Source of the DNA: Thermovenabulum sp049701175
GTDB lineage: Bacteria > Bacillota > Thermosediminibacteria > Thermosediminibacterales > Thermosediminibacteraceae
Direction: 5' to 3'
Assembly: GCF_049701175.1 (NCBI RefSeq)
Contig: NZ_JBNATW010000002.1
Span: 60,717 to 124,716, forward strand
Length of the DNA stretch: 64,000 bases
The position numbers and the translations under genes were made by a program. Below, piece by piece: positions 17,519 through 26,480 of this stretch. Each line of letters begins with the position of its first letter. Within the stretch, counting starts at the first letter, position 1. Under the pieces are notes generated by a model. That model made no database searches, was not told where the DNA came from, and worked only from the letters and a program-made list of their open reading frames with translations.

Positions 17519-19107
17519 TATTCGTTTTCAATTATGCCGATATTTTTCCTATATTCCGTAGGAGTAATCCCAACTACCTTTTTAAAAACCTTACTAAAAT
17601 AATTAGGGTCCTGATAACCTACTTTTTTTGCAACATCTGCTACAGAAAAAGAGGGATTGGAAAGATATTTTCTCGCCGATTCTATCCTTACCCTTGTAAG
17701 ATATTCAGCATAAGTGCATCCCACTTCTTTTTTAAATAAACGGCTAAAATATTCTGTATTTACAAATATCATCTTTGTAATATCCTTCAATTTTAAATCT
17801 TTATCATAGTTTTCATTTATATATTTTACTACTTGGTTAACTATACTATTATTCTCCTTAAATTTGATATTAAAAGAAAAAATATCGTTTAAAAAGTTTT
17901 TTCCACATAAGGTTAATGCAGATAATGATTGAGCTTTGGACAATTTCTTCAAATAGCTAAAATATAGGTGTGAATTTTTATTATCTATCCATCCCAACTG
18001 CCTTACAGTCCTCCAAATTAATAACATAATCTCGGCAAGTCTTGTCTGGCAATAAAGTATAGACCCTTTACTTTTAATCATTAGATCACTTATAATTTCT
18101 TCAAAAACTTTTACTGCTTCATGATGATTGGCCAACGTTATATAATCTAACAGTTTATCCTCCTTCTCGCTATCGACTTCTTCACAATTTTTAAGAAGTT
18201 CTTCCATTTCTTCATTTGTTATAATTTTCCCGCCCAAGAAAAATCTTCCCAATTGAGCATTAGATTTTGCTTCCTCAAAAATCTTTTTATTAACAAAACC
18301 TTCATTGTTTTCAGCTATACTTATTGTCACTAAAATTTCCGTTTTCTCATCAATACTTCTTTGAATTAATGAAGCTAACTCTAAAGGATTAGTTTTTTTA
18401 TTATTTATCCCGATAATTATTGATTCGCCTAAATTCAGTAAAAAGACTTCATCATTGCCCTTTATTAAATCCTCCAGAATCTTTAAGATCTCATATCTTT
18501 CATACTCTGCCATAGGTTGAGATTCATCTAAATTAGGTTCGATAACCAAAATAGAATTTGGAAGCGAGGATATATCTAACAGTTGAGCCTGCATTTTTAA
18601 AATATTTATCTCTTCTTCAGTTTTTACTTCTCCCATAATTAAGCTTGCAAGGATACCTGCTTTTATCATTTTTTCAGCCTTTTTAATTGTTTTTTTCAAC
18701 TCTTCTTCCCTTTTGATACTGCTCTTTTCTTTTTCAAATAAAGTTATTAACTTTTTTAATACAGCAACAAACTCTTCAGGCCTTATGGGCTTTAATAAAT
18801 AATCTACACTTCCTATTTTCAAAGCTTCCTTTACAAATCCAAACTCATCGTAAGCTGTTATTATTATTATTTTAGTATTTGGGAGTAAGTTTTTTATTTC
18901 TTCTGAAGCTTTTAACCCGTCTTTCCCTGGCATTTTAATATCCATTAATACAACATCAGGTTTTAATCTTTCGGCCTTTTCAACAGCATCAAATCCGTTT
19001 TTAGCTTCGCCAACTGTTTTGAAAGGCAGCCCGGACCTTTCTATAATCAACGAAAGTACTTCCCTTTCTAAAGGTTCATCATCGCAAATTAAAACCTTAT
19101 ACTCCAT
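17518..19107 (-). CDS. AraC-type response regulator
   Basis: About 529 residues. Receiver domain at the N-terminus (YKVLICDDEP, phospho-acceptor Asp in VVLMDIKMPGKDG, KPI near 105), a long helical middle region of the YesN type, and a C-terminal double helix-turn-helix AraC domain (~425-525: NYDKDLKLKDITKMIFVNTEYFS to DPNYFSKVFKK). It is the output partner of the PocR-domain kinase immediately upstream; the genes overlap or nearly touch. I prefer the ATG at 19107 with AAGG and AGGTGA upstream over a GTG at 19119. By analogy with PocR control of pdu genes, it probably activates pduA and/or gldA. Direct target unproven. Confidence 0.9.
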   Translation of the reverse strand: MEYKVLICDDEPLEREVLSLIIERSGLPFKTVGEAKNGFDAVEKAERLKPDVVLMDIKMPGKDGLKASEEIKNLLPNTKIIIITAYDEFGFVKEALKIGSVDYLLKPIRPEEFVAVLKKLITLFEKEKSSIKREEELKKTIKKAEKMIKAGILASLIMGEVKTEEEINILKMQAQLLDISSLPNSILVIEPNLDESQPMAEYERYEILKILEDLIKGNDEVFLLNLGESIIIGINNKKTNPLELASLIQRSIDEKTEILVTISIAENNEGFVNKKIFEEAKSNAQLGRFFLGGKIITNEEMEELLKNCEEVDSEKEDKLLDYITLANHHEAVKVFEEIISDLMIKSKGSILYCQTRLAEIMLLIWRTVRQLGWIDNKNSHLYFSYLKKLSKAQSLSALTLCGKNFLNDIFSFNIKFKENNSIVNQVVKYINENYDKDLKLKDITKMIFVNTEYFSRLFKKEVGCTYAEYLTRVRIESARKYLSNPSFSVADVAKKVGYQDPNYFSKVFKKVVGITPTEYRKNIGIIENE

Positions 19108-19115
19108 AATTCCTT

Positions 19116-20324
19116 TCACCTTTCAACTTTTTTGGGAATTTTTACCGTTACTTTTGTTCCTTCACCTAATTTGCTTTCAATATTAAGTCCGTACATTTGG
19201 CCAAAATACCTTTTTATCCTTAAATCCACATTGTAAATTCCAAGACCAGTTGTATGCCCATCAATGGCTTCTTTTGATTGCTTTAAAATTTTTATCATTT
19301 TTTCTTCAATCCCTATGCCGTCATCGATTATTTCAATATAAATATCAGAATTTTTTTCGTAAGCATTAATTTTTACCTCCCCACCTTCTTTTTTCTTTTC
19401 CAAGCCGTGAACTATAGCATTTTCTACAAGGGGCTGAAGGCTCATAACAGGTATTAGGTATTTTTCCAGCTCTTCCGGTACATCGATGCTTGCTTTTATA
19501 TGGTCTTTATACCTGATTTGCTGAATATAAAGATAATATTTAATACAGGAAATTTCCTCCTTTAATGTTACTAACTGATTTAAATTTCTCAAAGAATAAT
19601 GCAAAAGGTTAGCCAAAGAATATATGATTTCAGCAGTTTTGTTCGCATTTTCTAAATATGCAAGCCTTGCCGCAGTATTCAAAGTATTAAACAAAAAGTG
19701 GGGATTTACCTGTGACTGGAGCGCCTTTAATTCTAATGATTTGATAGCATTTTCGTATTCGGAACGTCTTTTTGTTTCTTCTAAAAGCCTTTCCTGAAAT
19801 AACCTATTTATACCAAGTTCAATAATGTAATTTGAAATTATATGCAACATTTCTCCCGCAGTGTATATATATTTTTCTGGTACAATTTCTATTTCAAGAA
19901 AACTTTTTAAGTACAAATCGGGATCTATTCCAAAATTAATAGCTCTTTTTCTTGCTCTTTCAATTTTTTCTTCATCGGGAGGTTTCAAAAAAACCTGGCC
20001 GCACAATATATAACCCAAGCATTGACCTTCAACAACCAAAGGAGCCGCTAAATCCACGAGTTCACAATGACAAACCGATGTTGCAGGTCCACCCTTTTGC
20101 AATGATAATTTGCCAAGTTTTGCATCGGATAAATAGCAATACTTTCTTCCTTTTTCTGTACTTCTAACTAAATTACAGTGATTTGTAAATTTACTCGGCG
20201 CAGTAATATTTACTCCATCTTTATCCGCAATAATCGCTGCAAGGCCAGTAGCTTCTGAAAATTTTTTTAATATTTCTTCAAGCTTATCTTTATTAATAAC
20301 ATCCTTTAGTTTATATTTTGGCAA
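19116..20324 (-). CDS. PocR-domain sensor histidine kinase
   Basis: About 402 residues, cytoplasmic, no membrane helix. The N-terminal ~165 residues are a PocR sensory domain with conserved cysteines (HCNLVRSTEKGRKYCY, SVCHCELVDLAAPL, YILCGQ). A LytS/YesM-type kinase core follows (QSQVNPHFLFNTLNT with phospho-acceptor His; LQPLVENAIVHGL; DDGIGI; TGLGIYNVD). PocR in Salmonella binds 1,2-propanediol and activates pdu and cob genes; here the same sensor is attached to a kinase. A TTG start at 20324 is chosen because AGAGGTG is then six bases upstream. Confidence 0.9.
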   Translation of the reverse strand: MPKYKLKDVINKDKLEEILKKFSEATGLAAIIADKDGVNITAPSKFTNHCNLVRSTEKGRKYCYLSDAKLGKLSLQKGGPATSVCHCELVDLAAPLVVEGQCLGYILCGQVFLKPPDEEKIERARKRAINFGIDPDLYLKSFLEIEIVPEKYIYTAGEMLHIISNYIIELGINRLFQERLLEETKRRSEYENAIKSLELKALQSQVNPHFLFNTLNTAARLAYLENANKTAEIIYSLANLLHYSLRNLNQLVTLKEEISCIKYYLYIQQIRYKDHIKASIDVPEELEKYLIPVMSLQPLVENAIVHGLEKKKEGGEVKINAYEKNSDIYIEIIDDGIGIEEKMIKILKQSKEAIDGHTTGLGIYNVDLRIKRYFGQMYGLNIESKLGEGTKVTVKIPKKVER

Positions 20325-20437
20325 AATCTTCACCTCTTTAATTTTTTTCTAAATATTATTAAATATTAGTTGCTATTAGTTTTTTATTCTATAACTATTA
20401 TTTCAAATCCTTCTTTGTAAGAATTATTTTTTAATAT

Positions 20438-21067
20438 TTAACACATTCTAACCATTTTAATAATACTAATTAACATAAAAATCATGCCTGCAAAAAAGTC
20501 AGCCTTTTTTTCGTCTAATTTTTTGTTACTTTTTTTACCTAATAAATGACCAAAGTAAAGGAATAAAAACTCAAAAACCGCAATTAAAAAGCTAGTCAAA
20601 ATAATGGAAAATCCGGATGCCGCAGCTCCTAAACCCGCTGCAACAGCATCAATAGCTAAAGCCATACCCAAAAATACGGATTCTTTTAAGTCTATTTCTC
20701 CTGATACATTCATATCCGCCGATTCGGGCTCCTTTAATATTTTTATTATTATTCCCAAAGATTTTATGCTAAAAGTTGCTATCGTATCCTTGTGGCAGTA
20801 TTTCAAGTTGGCTTTTAATAAATAACTACAAGCAATTACAAAAAAAATAAAGCTGCCCAATGTTTCTGCAAAACTTTCCGACAAAAATGACCGCAAAACG
20901 CTACCCATTACCATAGCAATAAAAAATACCGTTCCTGAAAAAAGTGCTATAACAGTTTGTGAAAACACGGGAATTTTTATGTTTCGCATGCCGTAAATTA
21001 TTCCAAAACTTAAGCTGTCAATGCTCACAGCTACTGCAAGCAGCATAATAAAAGTAAATTCAAACAT
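20438..21067 (-). CDS. ytaF: YtaF-type sporulation membrane protein (MntP-like)
   Basis: 209 residues, six hydrophobic helices arranged as two repeats, each with an acidic pair in AVSIDSLSFGI and ALAIDAVAAGL. This is the MntP/YtaF fold of putative manganese exporters. The middle loop with KEPESADMN...GEIDLKES matches the sporulation YtaF subgroup rather than housekeeping MntP. Its start overlaps the end of the ABC ATPase gene by eight bases, so it is cotranslated with the importer for reasons unclear. Function in sporulation is family knowledge only. Confidence 0.85.
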   Translation of the reverse strand: MFEFTFIMLLAVAVSIDSLSFGIIYGMRNIKIPVFSQTVIALFSGTVFFIAMVMGSVLRSFLSESFAETLGSFIFFVIACSYLLKANLKYCHKDTIATFSIKSLGIIIKILKEPESADMNVSGEIDLKESVFLGMALAIDAVAAGLGAAASGFSIILTSFLIAVFEFLFLYFGHLLGKKSNKKLDEKKADFFAGMIFMLISIIKMVRMC

Positions 21068-21863
21068 TCTTATGCACCCCTCTATTCTTCTCTGCTTTTT
21101 TTACCTCTTCTTCTAAAAGTTCCCATATATTCCTGTAAAGCTCATTATAACGCGAAGATGTCCTGAGTTTTAGAATTTCCCTCGGCCTTTCTATATCCAC
21201 TTTTAACACTGCTTTTATTCTTCCGGGGTGAGCAGTCATCACTACTATCCTGTCCCCTAAAAAAAGGGCTTCGTCTATGCTGTGGGTTATAAAAATCGTG
21301 GTTTTTTCGCTTCCCTCCCAGATCTTTAAAAGCTCCTGCTGAAGAATAAGGCGGTTTTGCTCATCAAGGGCGCCAAAGGGCTCATCCATTAAAAGTATCT
21401 CCGGGTCGCTGACAAACGCCCTTGCTACATTCACCCTCTGCTTCATGCCGCCAGAAATCTGATGCGGATAATATTTGGCAAATTTGGTTAAACCCATTTT
21501 ATCAAGAAATTCCATAGCTTTTTGACGCCTTTCCTTAGGTTCAACCCCTTTTAATTTCAATCCGTACTCCACATTTTCCAAAACGCTCATCCAGGGAAAA
21601 AGGGATTCTCCCTGAAAAACCATAGATGTAATAAGCCCGGTGCGTCTTTTTGACTTAATGTATATCTTTCCCTCCGTTTGTTTCTCAAGTCCAGCGAGAA
21701 TCCTAAGAAGGGTGGTCTTGCCACAGCCTGAAGGTCCTAGCAGACATAAAAACTCACCATCCAGTACGGAAAGATTTATATCTTCAAGGGCTACCAATGT
21801 CGTATTTTTGTTTTTGAAAGTTTTTTTTAGACCTTCAATTTTGATGATCTCTTCTGGAAGCAT
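21060..21863 (-). CDS. ABC importer ATPase, SsuB/TauB family
   Basis: 267-residue ABC ATPase. Walker A GPSGCGKTT, Q-loop MVFQGESLFPWMSV, signature ISGGMKQRVNVARA, Walker B ILLMDEPFGALDEQ and the switch His in IFITHSIDEALFL are intact. The FPWMSV segment is typical of the nitrate/sulfonate/taurine group. Works with the permease and binding protein encoded just upstream. Substrate unresolved: sulfonate, taurine, pyrimidine precursor or bicarbonate-type ligands are all possible. Confidence 0.92.
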   Translation of the reverse strand: MLPEEIIKIEGLKKTFKNKNTTLVALEDINLSVLDGEFLCLLGPSGCGKTTLLRILAGLEKQTEGKIYIKSKRRTGLITSMVFQGESLFPWMSVLENVEYGLKLKGVEPKERRQKAMEFLDKMGLTKFAKYYPHQISGGMKQRVNVARAFVSDPEILLMDEPFGALDEQNRLILQQELLKIWEGSEKTTIFITHSIDEALFLGDRIVVMTAHPGRIKAVLKVDIERPREILKLRTSSRYNELYRNIWELLEEEVKKAEKNRGVHKNV

Positions 21864-21879
21864 TTTAATCTTCCTTCCT

Positions 21880-22680
21880 TTAACGGTTTTTCCACGGTAT
21901 TGCTATCTTTTCCAAAAATTCCAATGCATATGAAAATACATAACCCAAAAAAGCAAGCACCAGTAATGCGCAGAACATCCTCTCTATGTCAAACATGTCG
22001 TACGCACGCCAGATCATCCACCCCACACCCGCCTTTGCTGCTGAAAGCTCTGCGGCAACTATAAGCAGTAGGGCGGTTCCCATTCCCAATTTGAATCCCG
22101 CAAATATCATCGGCAGTGCACCGGGAATAGCCACCGTTTTATAAATTTGCCCAGGCTTTGCCCCAAAGCTTTTTGCCACATCGATATAAATGGGTTCTAT
22201 ATTCATGACGCCCGCCATGGTGTTAATTAGCACTAAGAAAAATACGCCAATCGCTATAGTAAAAATTTTCGAGGCTTCGCCAAGTCCGAAGACTATCAAA
22301 ATCAAAGGCATTATGGCAAGTTTTGGAATAGGGAATATTACGGAAACAAGCGGCATCAATGCAGCCCTAACCGCCGGAATAAGTCCCATAATTATACCGA
22401 GCACTACCGCAGGCAGAGAACCAACCAAAAAACCTAAAAGTATCCTTTTAATGCTAATTAAGGTATGATAAATTATTTCACCGCTCAATATTAAAGGAAC
22501 AAAGGTTTTAAAAATCCTTGAAGGGCTTGAAAAAAGCCTTACATCTATCAAATGCCGTCTTGCCATAAATTCCCATATTAGTAATAAAATCAACGGTGTC
22601 ACTACCGCTATTAAATTTTGTTTCTCAAGCATTATTTCATTTTTTAGGTCCTCTGCACCTTTATCCACCATTATGTTCAT
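21880..22680 (-). CDS. ABC importer permease, SsuC/TauC family
   Basis: 266 residues with six hydrophobic helices and the permease EAA-like loop DVAKSFGAKPGQIYKTVAIPGALP (~residues 165-190) that contacts the ATPase. Belongs to the BPD_transp_1 permeases of the sulfonate/nitrate group, which act as homodimers. GCGGAGG sits before the ATG. Lies between its binding protein and ATPase genes, separated from the former by a strong hairpin. Confidence 0.92.
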   Translation of the reverse strand: MNIMVDKGAEDLKNEIMLEKQNLIAVVTPLILLLIWEFMARRHLIDVRLFSSPSRIFKTFVPLILSGEIIYHTLISIKRILLGFLVGSLPAVVLGIIMGLIPAVRAALMPLVSVIFPIPKLAIMPLILIVFGLGEASKIFTIAIGVFFLVLINTMAGVMNIEPIYIDVAKSFGAKPGQIYKTVAIPGALPMIFAGFKLGMGTALLLIVAAELSAAKAGVGWMIWRAYDMFDIERMFCALLVLAFLGYVFSYALEFLEKIAIPWKNR

Positions 22681-22705
22681 CGTAAATTACCTCCGCATTT
22701 TTGAA

Positions 22706-22736
22706 ATTTGGCCGAAACGCAAGGTTTCGGCCAAAT
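22706..22736 (-). other. Intercistronic hairpin within the ABC importer operon
   Basis: A 13-bp perfect inverted repeat (ATTTGGCCGAAAC / GTTTCGGCCAAAT, five-base loop) lies between the binding-protein stop and the permease start. It lacks a good T-run on the minus strand, so it probably acts as an RNA 3'-end stabiliser or partial terminator that raises binding-protein levels over permease. Confidence 0.65.
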
Positions 22737-22738
22737 TT

Positions 22739-23824
22739 TTATTCATATTTTCCGAGCACTGAAAGGGCATAATCTACGAAGCTATTGTCTACGACATCTT
22801 CAGCCTTTATATCCCCTGTTAAAAGTCCGTATTTCTTGTACCAGTCGATATCTGCTTGAATTCCTTTCATCCTCACATAACCGTTGGGGTTTAAACCAAC
22901 GGGGTACATCTTATTGTAAAGTTCTTTGTCCTTTACTGTAGAGTATTCAGCAAGTATAGAGATTATCTCATCTTTCCCTTTATCCTTGAAGAAAGCGTCG
23001 TTGTAGTCCCTTAAGGATTTTATATACGCAAGCATGAACCTCTTTGCCACTTCCGGTTTTTCCATCATGCTTTTACCGTAAACAAGGAGGGCAATTTGAG
23101 CATCCGGGTCGTATTCCGAAGGATCCTTCCAGGGATCTGCTATTCCCTTTTCAACAGCTGAAGTAACGAAGGGTTCTATTACCATACCTCCATCTATGCT
23201 CTTGTTGCTCATTGCAGCAACTATATCCGGAAATGCTCTGATTACTTGAAGGTCCACATCTTTTGTAGTAATTCCTGCCTTATTCAATACCCTATCAAGG
23301 CATATTTCATCCAAAGAGGCTGTGCCTACAACTGCAAGCTTTCTTCCTTTTAAGTCACTAAAATCTTTTATTTCATTCACAAGGTCCTTCCTTATAATAA
23401 GCCTGTAATAGCCCTTGCTGGGTACATTTATGCCCTTATCTGCAACTATTTTTATAGGTATTCCCCTCAGCATCGCATTAAAAAGCCCTGAAGAAGTGAC
23501 TGTGCATCCAACATCCAACTGTCCCGCCCCAAGGGCGTTGATCATTTCCTGCCCCGTATTGAACTGAACCGGTTCAATTTCTATGCCGAGCTCTTTATAA
23601 TATCCCTTTGCCAAACCTATTAGAACACCCGCGTCGGAAACCACCTGCTTCATACCCACCGTAACCTTAACCGCCGGAGATAAGGGAGTGACCCCCGGGA
23701 AATTTTTGTTTTTATTTTCACCGGCAGTTGTGCTGCTTGAAGTTGAAGAAGTGGTTTTACCGCACCCCCCAACCAAAACTAACACCAAAACGAAAACCAG
23801 CAAAAGCACTAAACACTTTTTCAT
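22739..23824 (-). CDS. ABC importer substrate-binding lipoprotein, SsuA/TauA family
   Basis: 361 residues. Signal peptide with lipobox VLVLVGGCGKT (lipidated Cys ~21), then a low-complexity Ser/Thr linker typical of anchored lipoproteins. The mature part is an NMT1/SsuA-type two-lobe binding fold (VKVTVGMKQVVSDAGVLIGLAKGYYKELG; FNTGQEMINALGAGQLDVG; GRKLAVVGTASLD). Ligand unknown. ATG behind GGGGAGG. First gene of the importer operon. Confidence 0.9.
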   Translation of the reverse strand: MKKCLVLLLVFVLVLVLVGGCGKTTSSTSSSTTAGENKNKNFPGVTPLSPAVKVTVGMKQVVSDAGVLIGLAKGYYKELGIEIEPVQFNTGQEMINALGAGQLDVGCTVTSSGLFNAMLRGIPIKIVADKGINVPSKGYYRLIIRKDLVNEIKDFSDLKGRKLAVVGTASLDEICLDRVLNKAGITTKDVDLQVIRAFPDIVAAMSNKSIDGGMVIEPFVTSAVEKGIADPWKDPSEYDPDAQIALLVYGKSMMEKPEVAKRFMLAYIKSLRDYNDAFFKDKGKDEIISILAEYSTVKDKELYNKMYPVGLNPNGYVRMKGIQADIDWYKKYGLLTGDIKAEDVVDNSFVDYALSVLGKYE

Positions 23825-23946
23825 TTTTCTATCCTCCCCTTTAACTTCAAAAAGGTTTTGCCATATAACTATAATATTTATTGGGACATGCAGTGGTTAC
23901 AAAGTTATTATGTATATAAAAAAAAGTTATTTGCTTAAATAAAACT

Positions 23947-23993
23947 AAAATAGTATTATGTATATTGAATTTTGATTCCATTAATACTATTTT
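23947..23993. promoter_or_regulatory. Inverted repeat in the divergent ABC/oadB control region
   Basis: A perfect 12-bp inverted repeat AAAATAGTATTA / TAATACTATTTT with a 23-base spacer ends just before the oadB ribosome binding site. It may be a two-site operator or a leader stem controlling oadB; the wide spacer favours a DNA operator. No regulator gene is adjacent. Confidence 0.45.
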
Positions 23994-24010
23994 GACTGGA
24001 GGTCTTAGCT

Positions 24011-25114
24011 TTGGAGGATTTACTATTAGGGCTAAAGAGCCTTTCTGTTCAAAACATAATAATGTTCATCATCGGTGGAATCCTTATTTACCTTGCTATT
24101 GAAAAAGAATACGAACCCATGCTCCTTTTGCCCATAGGATTCGGCGCTATTTTAGCAAACATACCCCTTTCCTCTGCAGTAGGGCAAGACGGTTTTTTAA
24201 CACTTCTTTTTAAAGCAGGTATTTTAACGGAATTATTTCCCATCCTTATTTTCATAGCCGTAGGAGCCATGATAGATTTCAAACCCCTTTTAAAACAACC
24301 TTTTATGCTGTTTTTCGGCGCTGCTGCACAGTTTGGAATCTTTTTCACAATGTCCATGGCGGCATTATTGGGATTTAGCTTAAAAGAATCCGCATCCATA
24401 GGGATAATCGGTGCTGCCGATGGCCCTACATCCATATACGTAGCCACCAAGTTCGCAAGGCACCTTTTAGCACCGATTTCTGTAGCCGCATACTCCTATA
24501 TGGCTTTAGTCCCTATAATTCAGCCGCCGGTAATAAAGCTTTTGACAACACCTGCTGAGCGAAAAATAAGAATGAAACCAAATTTTGACGTACCCATATC
24601 AAGGACGGTAGAAATTTTATTTCCCATAACGGTGACAATAATTGCCGGTATTATAGCTCCAATTAGCGTTGCTTTGGTGGGTTCTTTAATGTTTGGAAAT
24701 CTTATTAGGGTTTCGGGGGTTTTGGACAGGCTCACCAAAGCAGCCCAAAACGAGCTTGCAAACCTCGTAACATTATTACTGGGAATAACCATAGGCTCCA
24801 CAATGTCCGCTGAACAATTTTTAAACCCAAAAACCCTGTTAATTATAGCAATGGGATTGGTTGCATTTATCTTTGACACTGCAGGTGGAGTAATTTTTGC
24901 AAAGATTTTAAACCTATTTTTAAAGGAAAAAGTAAACCCCATGATAGGTGCTGCGGGAATTTCCGCCTTTCCTATGTCCGCAAGGGTAATACAGAAAATA
25001 GCTCAAAAGGAAGACCCTTCAAACTTCATATTGATGCAGGCTGTAGGAGCCAATGTGGCAGGACAAATAGGTTCCATCATTGCTGGAAGCCTTGTGCTCT
25101 TGCTTGTAAAGTAA
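24011..25114 (+). CDS. oadB: Sodium-translocating decarboxylase beta subunit (OadB family)
   Basis: 367 residues, very hydrophobic (about nine or more membrane helices). This is the membrane subunit of Na+-pumping decarboxylases (oxaloacetate, methylmalonyl-CoA, glutaconyl-CoA, malonate). Family landmarks: LIFIAVGAMIDFKPLL, the conserved GIIGAADGPTSIYVA loop with its Asp, and the end GAAGISAFPMSARVIQK...NFILMQAVGANVAGQIGS. The TTG start has GGAGG eight bases upstream. No decarboxylase alpha or biotin-carrier gene is nearby; a tiny gamma-like gene follows. Which decarboxylase it couples to is unknown. Confidence 0.9.
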   Translation: MEDLLLGLKSLSVQNIIMFIIGGILIYLAIEKEYEPMLLLPIGFGAILANIPLSSAVGQDGFLTLLFKAGILTELFPILIFIAVGAMIDFKPLLKQPFMLFFGAAAQFGIFFTMSMAALLGFSLKESASIGIIGAADGPTSIYVATKFARHLLAPISVAAYSYMALVPIIQPPVIKLLTTPAERKIRMKPNFDVPISRTVEILFPITVTIIAGIIAPISVALVGSLMFGNLIRVSGVLDRLTKAAQNELANLVTLLLGITIGSTMSAEQFLNPKTLLIIAMGLVAFIFDTAGGVIFAKILNLFLKEKVNPMIGAAGISAFPMSARVIQKIAQKEDPSNFILMQAVGANVAGQIGSIIAGSLVLLLVK

Positions 25115-25135
25115 AGGTTTAATTGGGAGGAATAA

Positions 25136-25282
25136 ATGATGGAGGTTTTCTATGAAACTTTGCAAATAATGGGAATCAGCATGCTTGGAATTTTTTCCTC
25201 AATAACCCTTTTTTACGTTTTAATAAAAATCTTGATAAAGGTTTTCCCGCAAAAACAAGATGAAGAATATAAACCGGAATGA
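25136..25282 (+). CDS. Small membrane protein, gamma-subunit-like partner of OadB
   Basis: A 48-residue ORF 21 bases after oadB, preceded by GGGAGG five bases before the ATG. It has a single membrane helix (GISMLGIFSSITLFYVLIKI) and a short charged C-terminal tail rich in Lys/Glu. Decarboxylase gamma subunits (OadG) are small single-span proteins encoded beside the beta subunit, which fits. It is shorter than typical OadG and lacks an obvious metal-binding His tail, so the assignment rests on position and topology. Followed by a strong terminator. Confidence 0.6.
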   Translation: MMEVFYETLQIMGISMLGIFSSITLFYVLIKILIKVFPQKQDEEYKPE

Positions 25283-25291
25283 AAAACAGGC

Positions 25292-25327
25292 CAAAAAAAA
25301 TCCGGGGAAAAATCCCCGGATTTTTTT
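25292..25327. terminator. Bidirectional terminator between oadB unit and grdD
   Basis: An 8-bp stem TCCGGGGA / TCCCCGGA with a four-base loop (25301-25320), T7 on the plus side and A8 upstream serving as T8 for the minus strand. Ends both converging operons. Confidence 0.93.
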
Positions 25328-26480
25328 ATCCTATATAACCTGCACCCTTTAATACCATTATAGCCTTTTCTAAATCTTCTTCTGCAACAAGTATCACCGG
25401 CCCTGTGCATCCCATCCCGCTTTCGGCATAAATTCCCTTTTTCCAAAGGGTTAATACCGCATTTTCTATTTCAAGAACATCAATTCCTGAAATTTCTTCG
25501 GTTACTCCTTTTTTAGGCGGTGGAGCAACCTCTTTTTCCGCTTCCTTTTCCTCCTTTTTCCCTCTTATTTCCTCTAAGATCTCTTCAAGCCCCGCTTTCT
25601 TTGCTTTTTCAAATTCTTCTTTGGCTATCCTTTTGATGTTCCCTTTTACGAGCTCTGCTGCAAACTGTATTGCTCCCTCCACTACAGGCGCACCTGACGC
25701 TCGTGAAAGTATGAGGATAAGCCTTTCGTAATTCTCCCCAATCCCCGGGCCGTAGCCCCAACCGAGGGCTTCATAATCTCCGCCTGTAGTGAAGGCCGAA
25801 AAGATTTTTATTAAGAGATTCCCCGTAAGCGTATCGGTCACCATAACATCGCAGGAACCCGATAAAAGGTCGTTCCCGCGCATAATAGTGCCGCCATCCG
25901 AACGAATGGAAGAAGCAAAATTAATATCATAACCTTTTTCCGACAGTCTTTTTAAAGCCCTTTCCACTTGCCTTGCCCCGTCCACATTCAAAATTCCAAT
26001 GCTCGGATTTTCTATCCCGAGGGCTTTTGCCGTAATTATACCGTAAACAGCGTTTTTAACCATCGCCTCTACCCTGTTAGGGGAAGAAGTCCCCGTGGTT
26101 GTAGCAATAAGCATGGATTTTCCCCTTGCCGGTGTTATCACCCTGCCTACTGTTGATACACCAATAGGAAAATTGTAGTGCATGGTTACTGCTGCATCTA
26201 TTTTATCGCTGTCAAGAAGACCTTCCATTACCCTATGGGCCTCTTCCAAACTTTCAGCCCTTTCAAAAGAAAGCCCCGCTTTTTTTGCAATATCTTCCGG
26301 CCCTATAGCAATTACTTTTATCCCTAAAGCCTTTTCTACCCTTTTGGAAGCAGTTGCTATCATCTCGGCAGGATGTTCGCTTCCCAATAAGGTGATTCCT
26401 ATTACTGCCTCTTTTTTTTCGATTTTATTCTCCAAAGCATCGGCAAGGCTTTTAAAAAAAAGCGCCTTATCAAGTGGCAT
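25326..26480 (-). CDS. grdD: Glycine reductase component C, GrdD subunit
   Basis: 384 residues, PlsX-like fold. With GrdC it forms protein C, which releases acetyl phosphate from the acetyl thioester produced from Se-carboxymethyl-selenoprotein A. The segments ITLLGSEHPAEMIATASKRVE, MHYNFPIGVSTVG and RGNDLLSGSCDVMVTDTLTGN are typical. The C-terminal GMGCTGPVILVAEEDLEKA contains the Cys implicated in acetyl transfer. A charged Glu/Lys linker (~305-330) separates the tail. Overlaps grdC by 11 bases; last gene of the operon. Confidence 0.95.
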   Translation of the reverse strand: MPLDKALFFKSLADALENKIEKKEAVIGITLLGSEHPAEMIATASKRVEKALGIKVIAIGPEDIAKKAGLSFERAESLEEAHRVMEGLLDSDKIDAAVTMHYNFPIGVSTVGRVITPARGKSMLIATTTGTSSPNRVEAMVKNAVYGIITAKALGIENPSIGILNVDGARQVERALKRLSEKGYDINFASSIRSDGGTIMRGNDLLSGSCDVMVTDTLTGNLLIKIFSAFTTGGDYEALGWGYGPGIGENYERLILILSRASGAPVVEGAIQFAAELVKGNIKRIAKEEFEKAKKAGLEEILEEIRGKKEEKEAEKEVAPPPKKGVTEEISGIDVLEIENAVLTLWKKGIYAESGMGCTGPVILVAEEDLEKAIMVLKGAGYIG

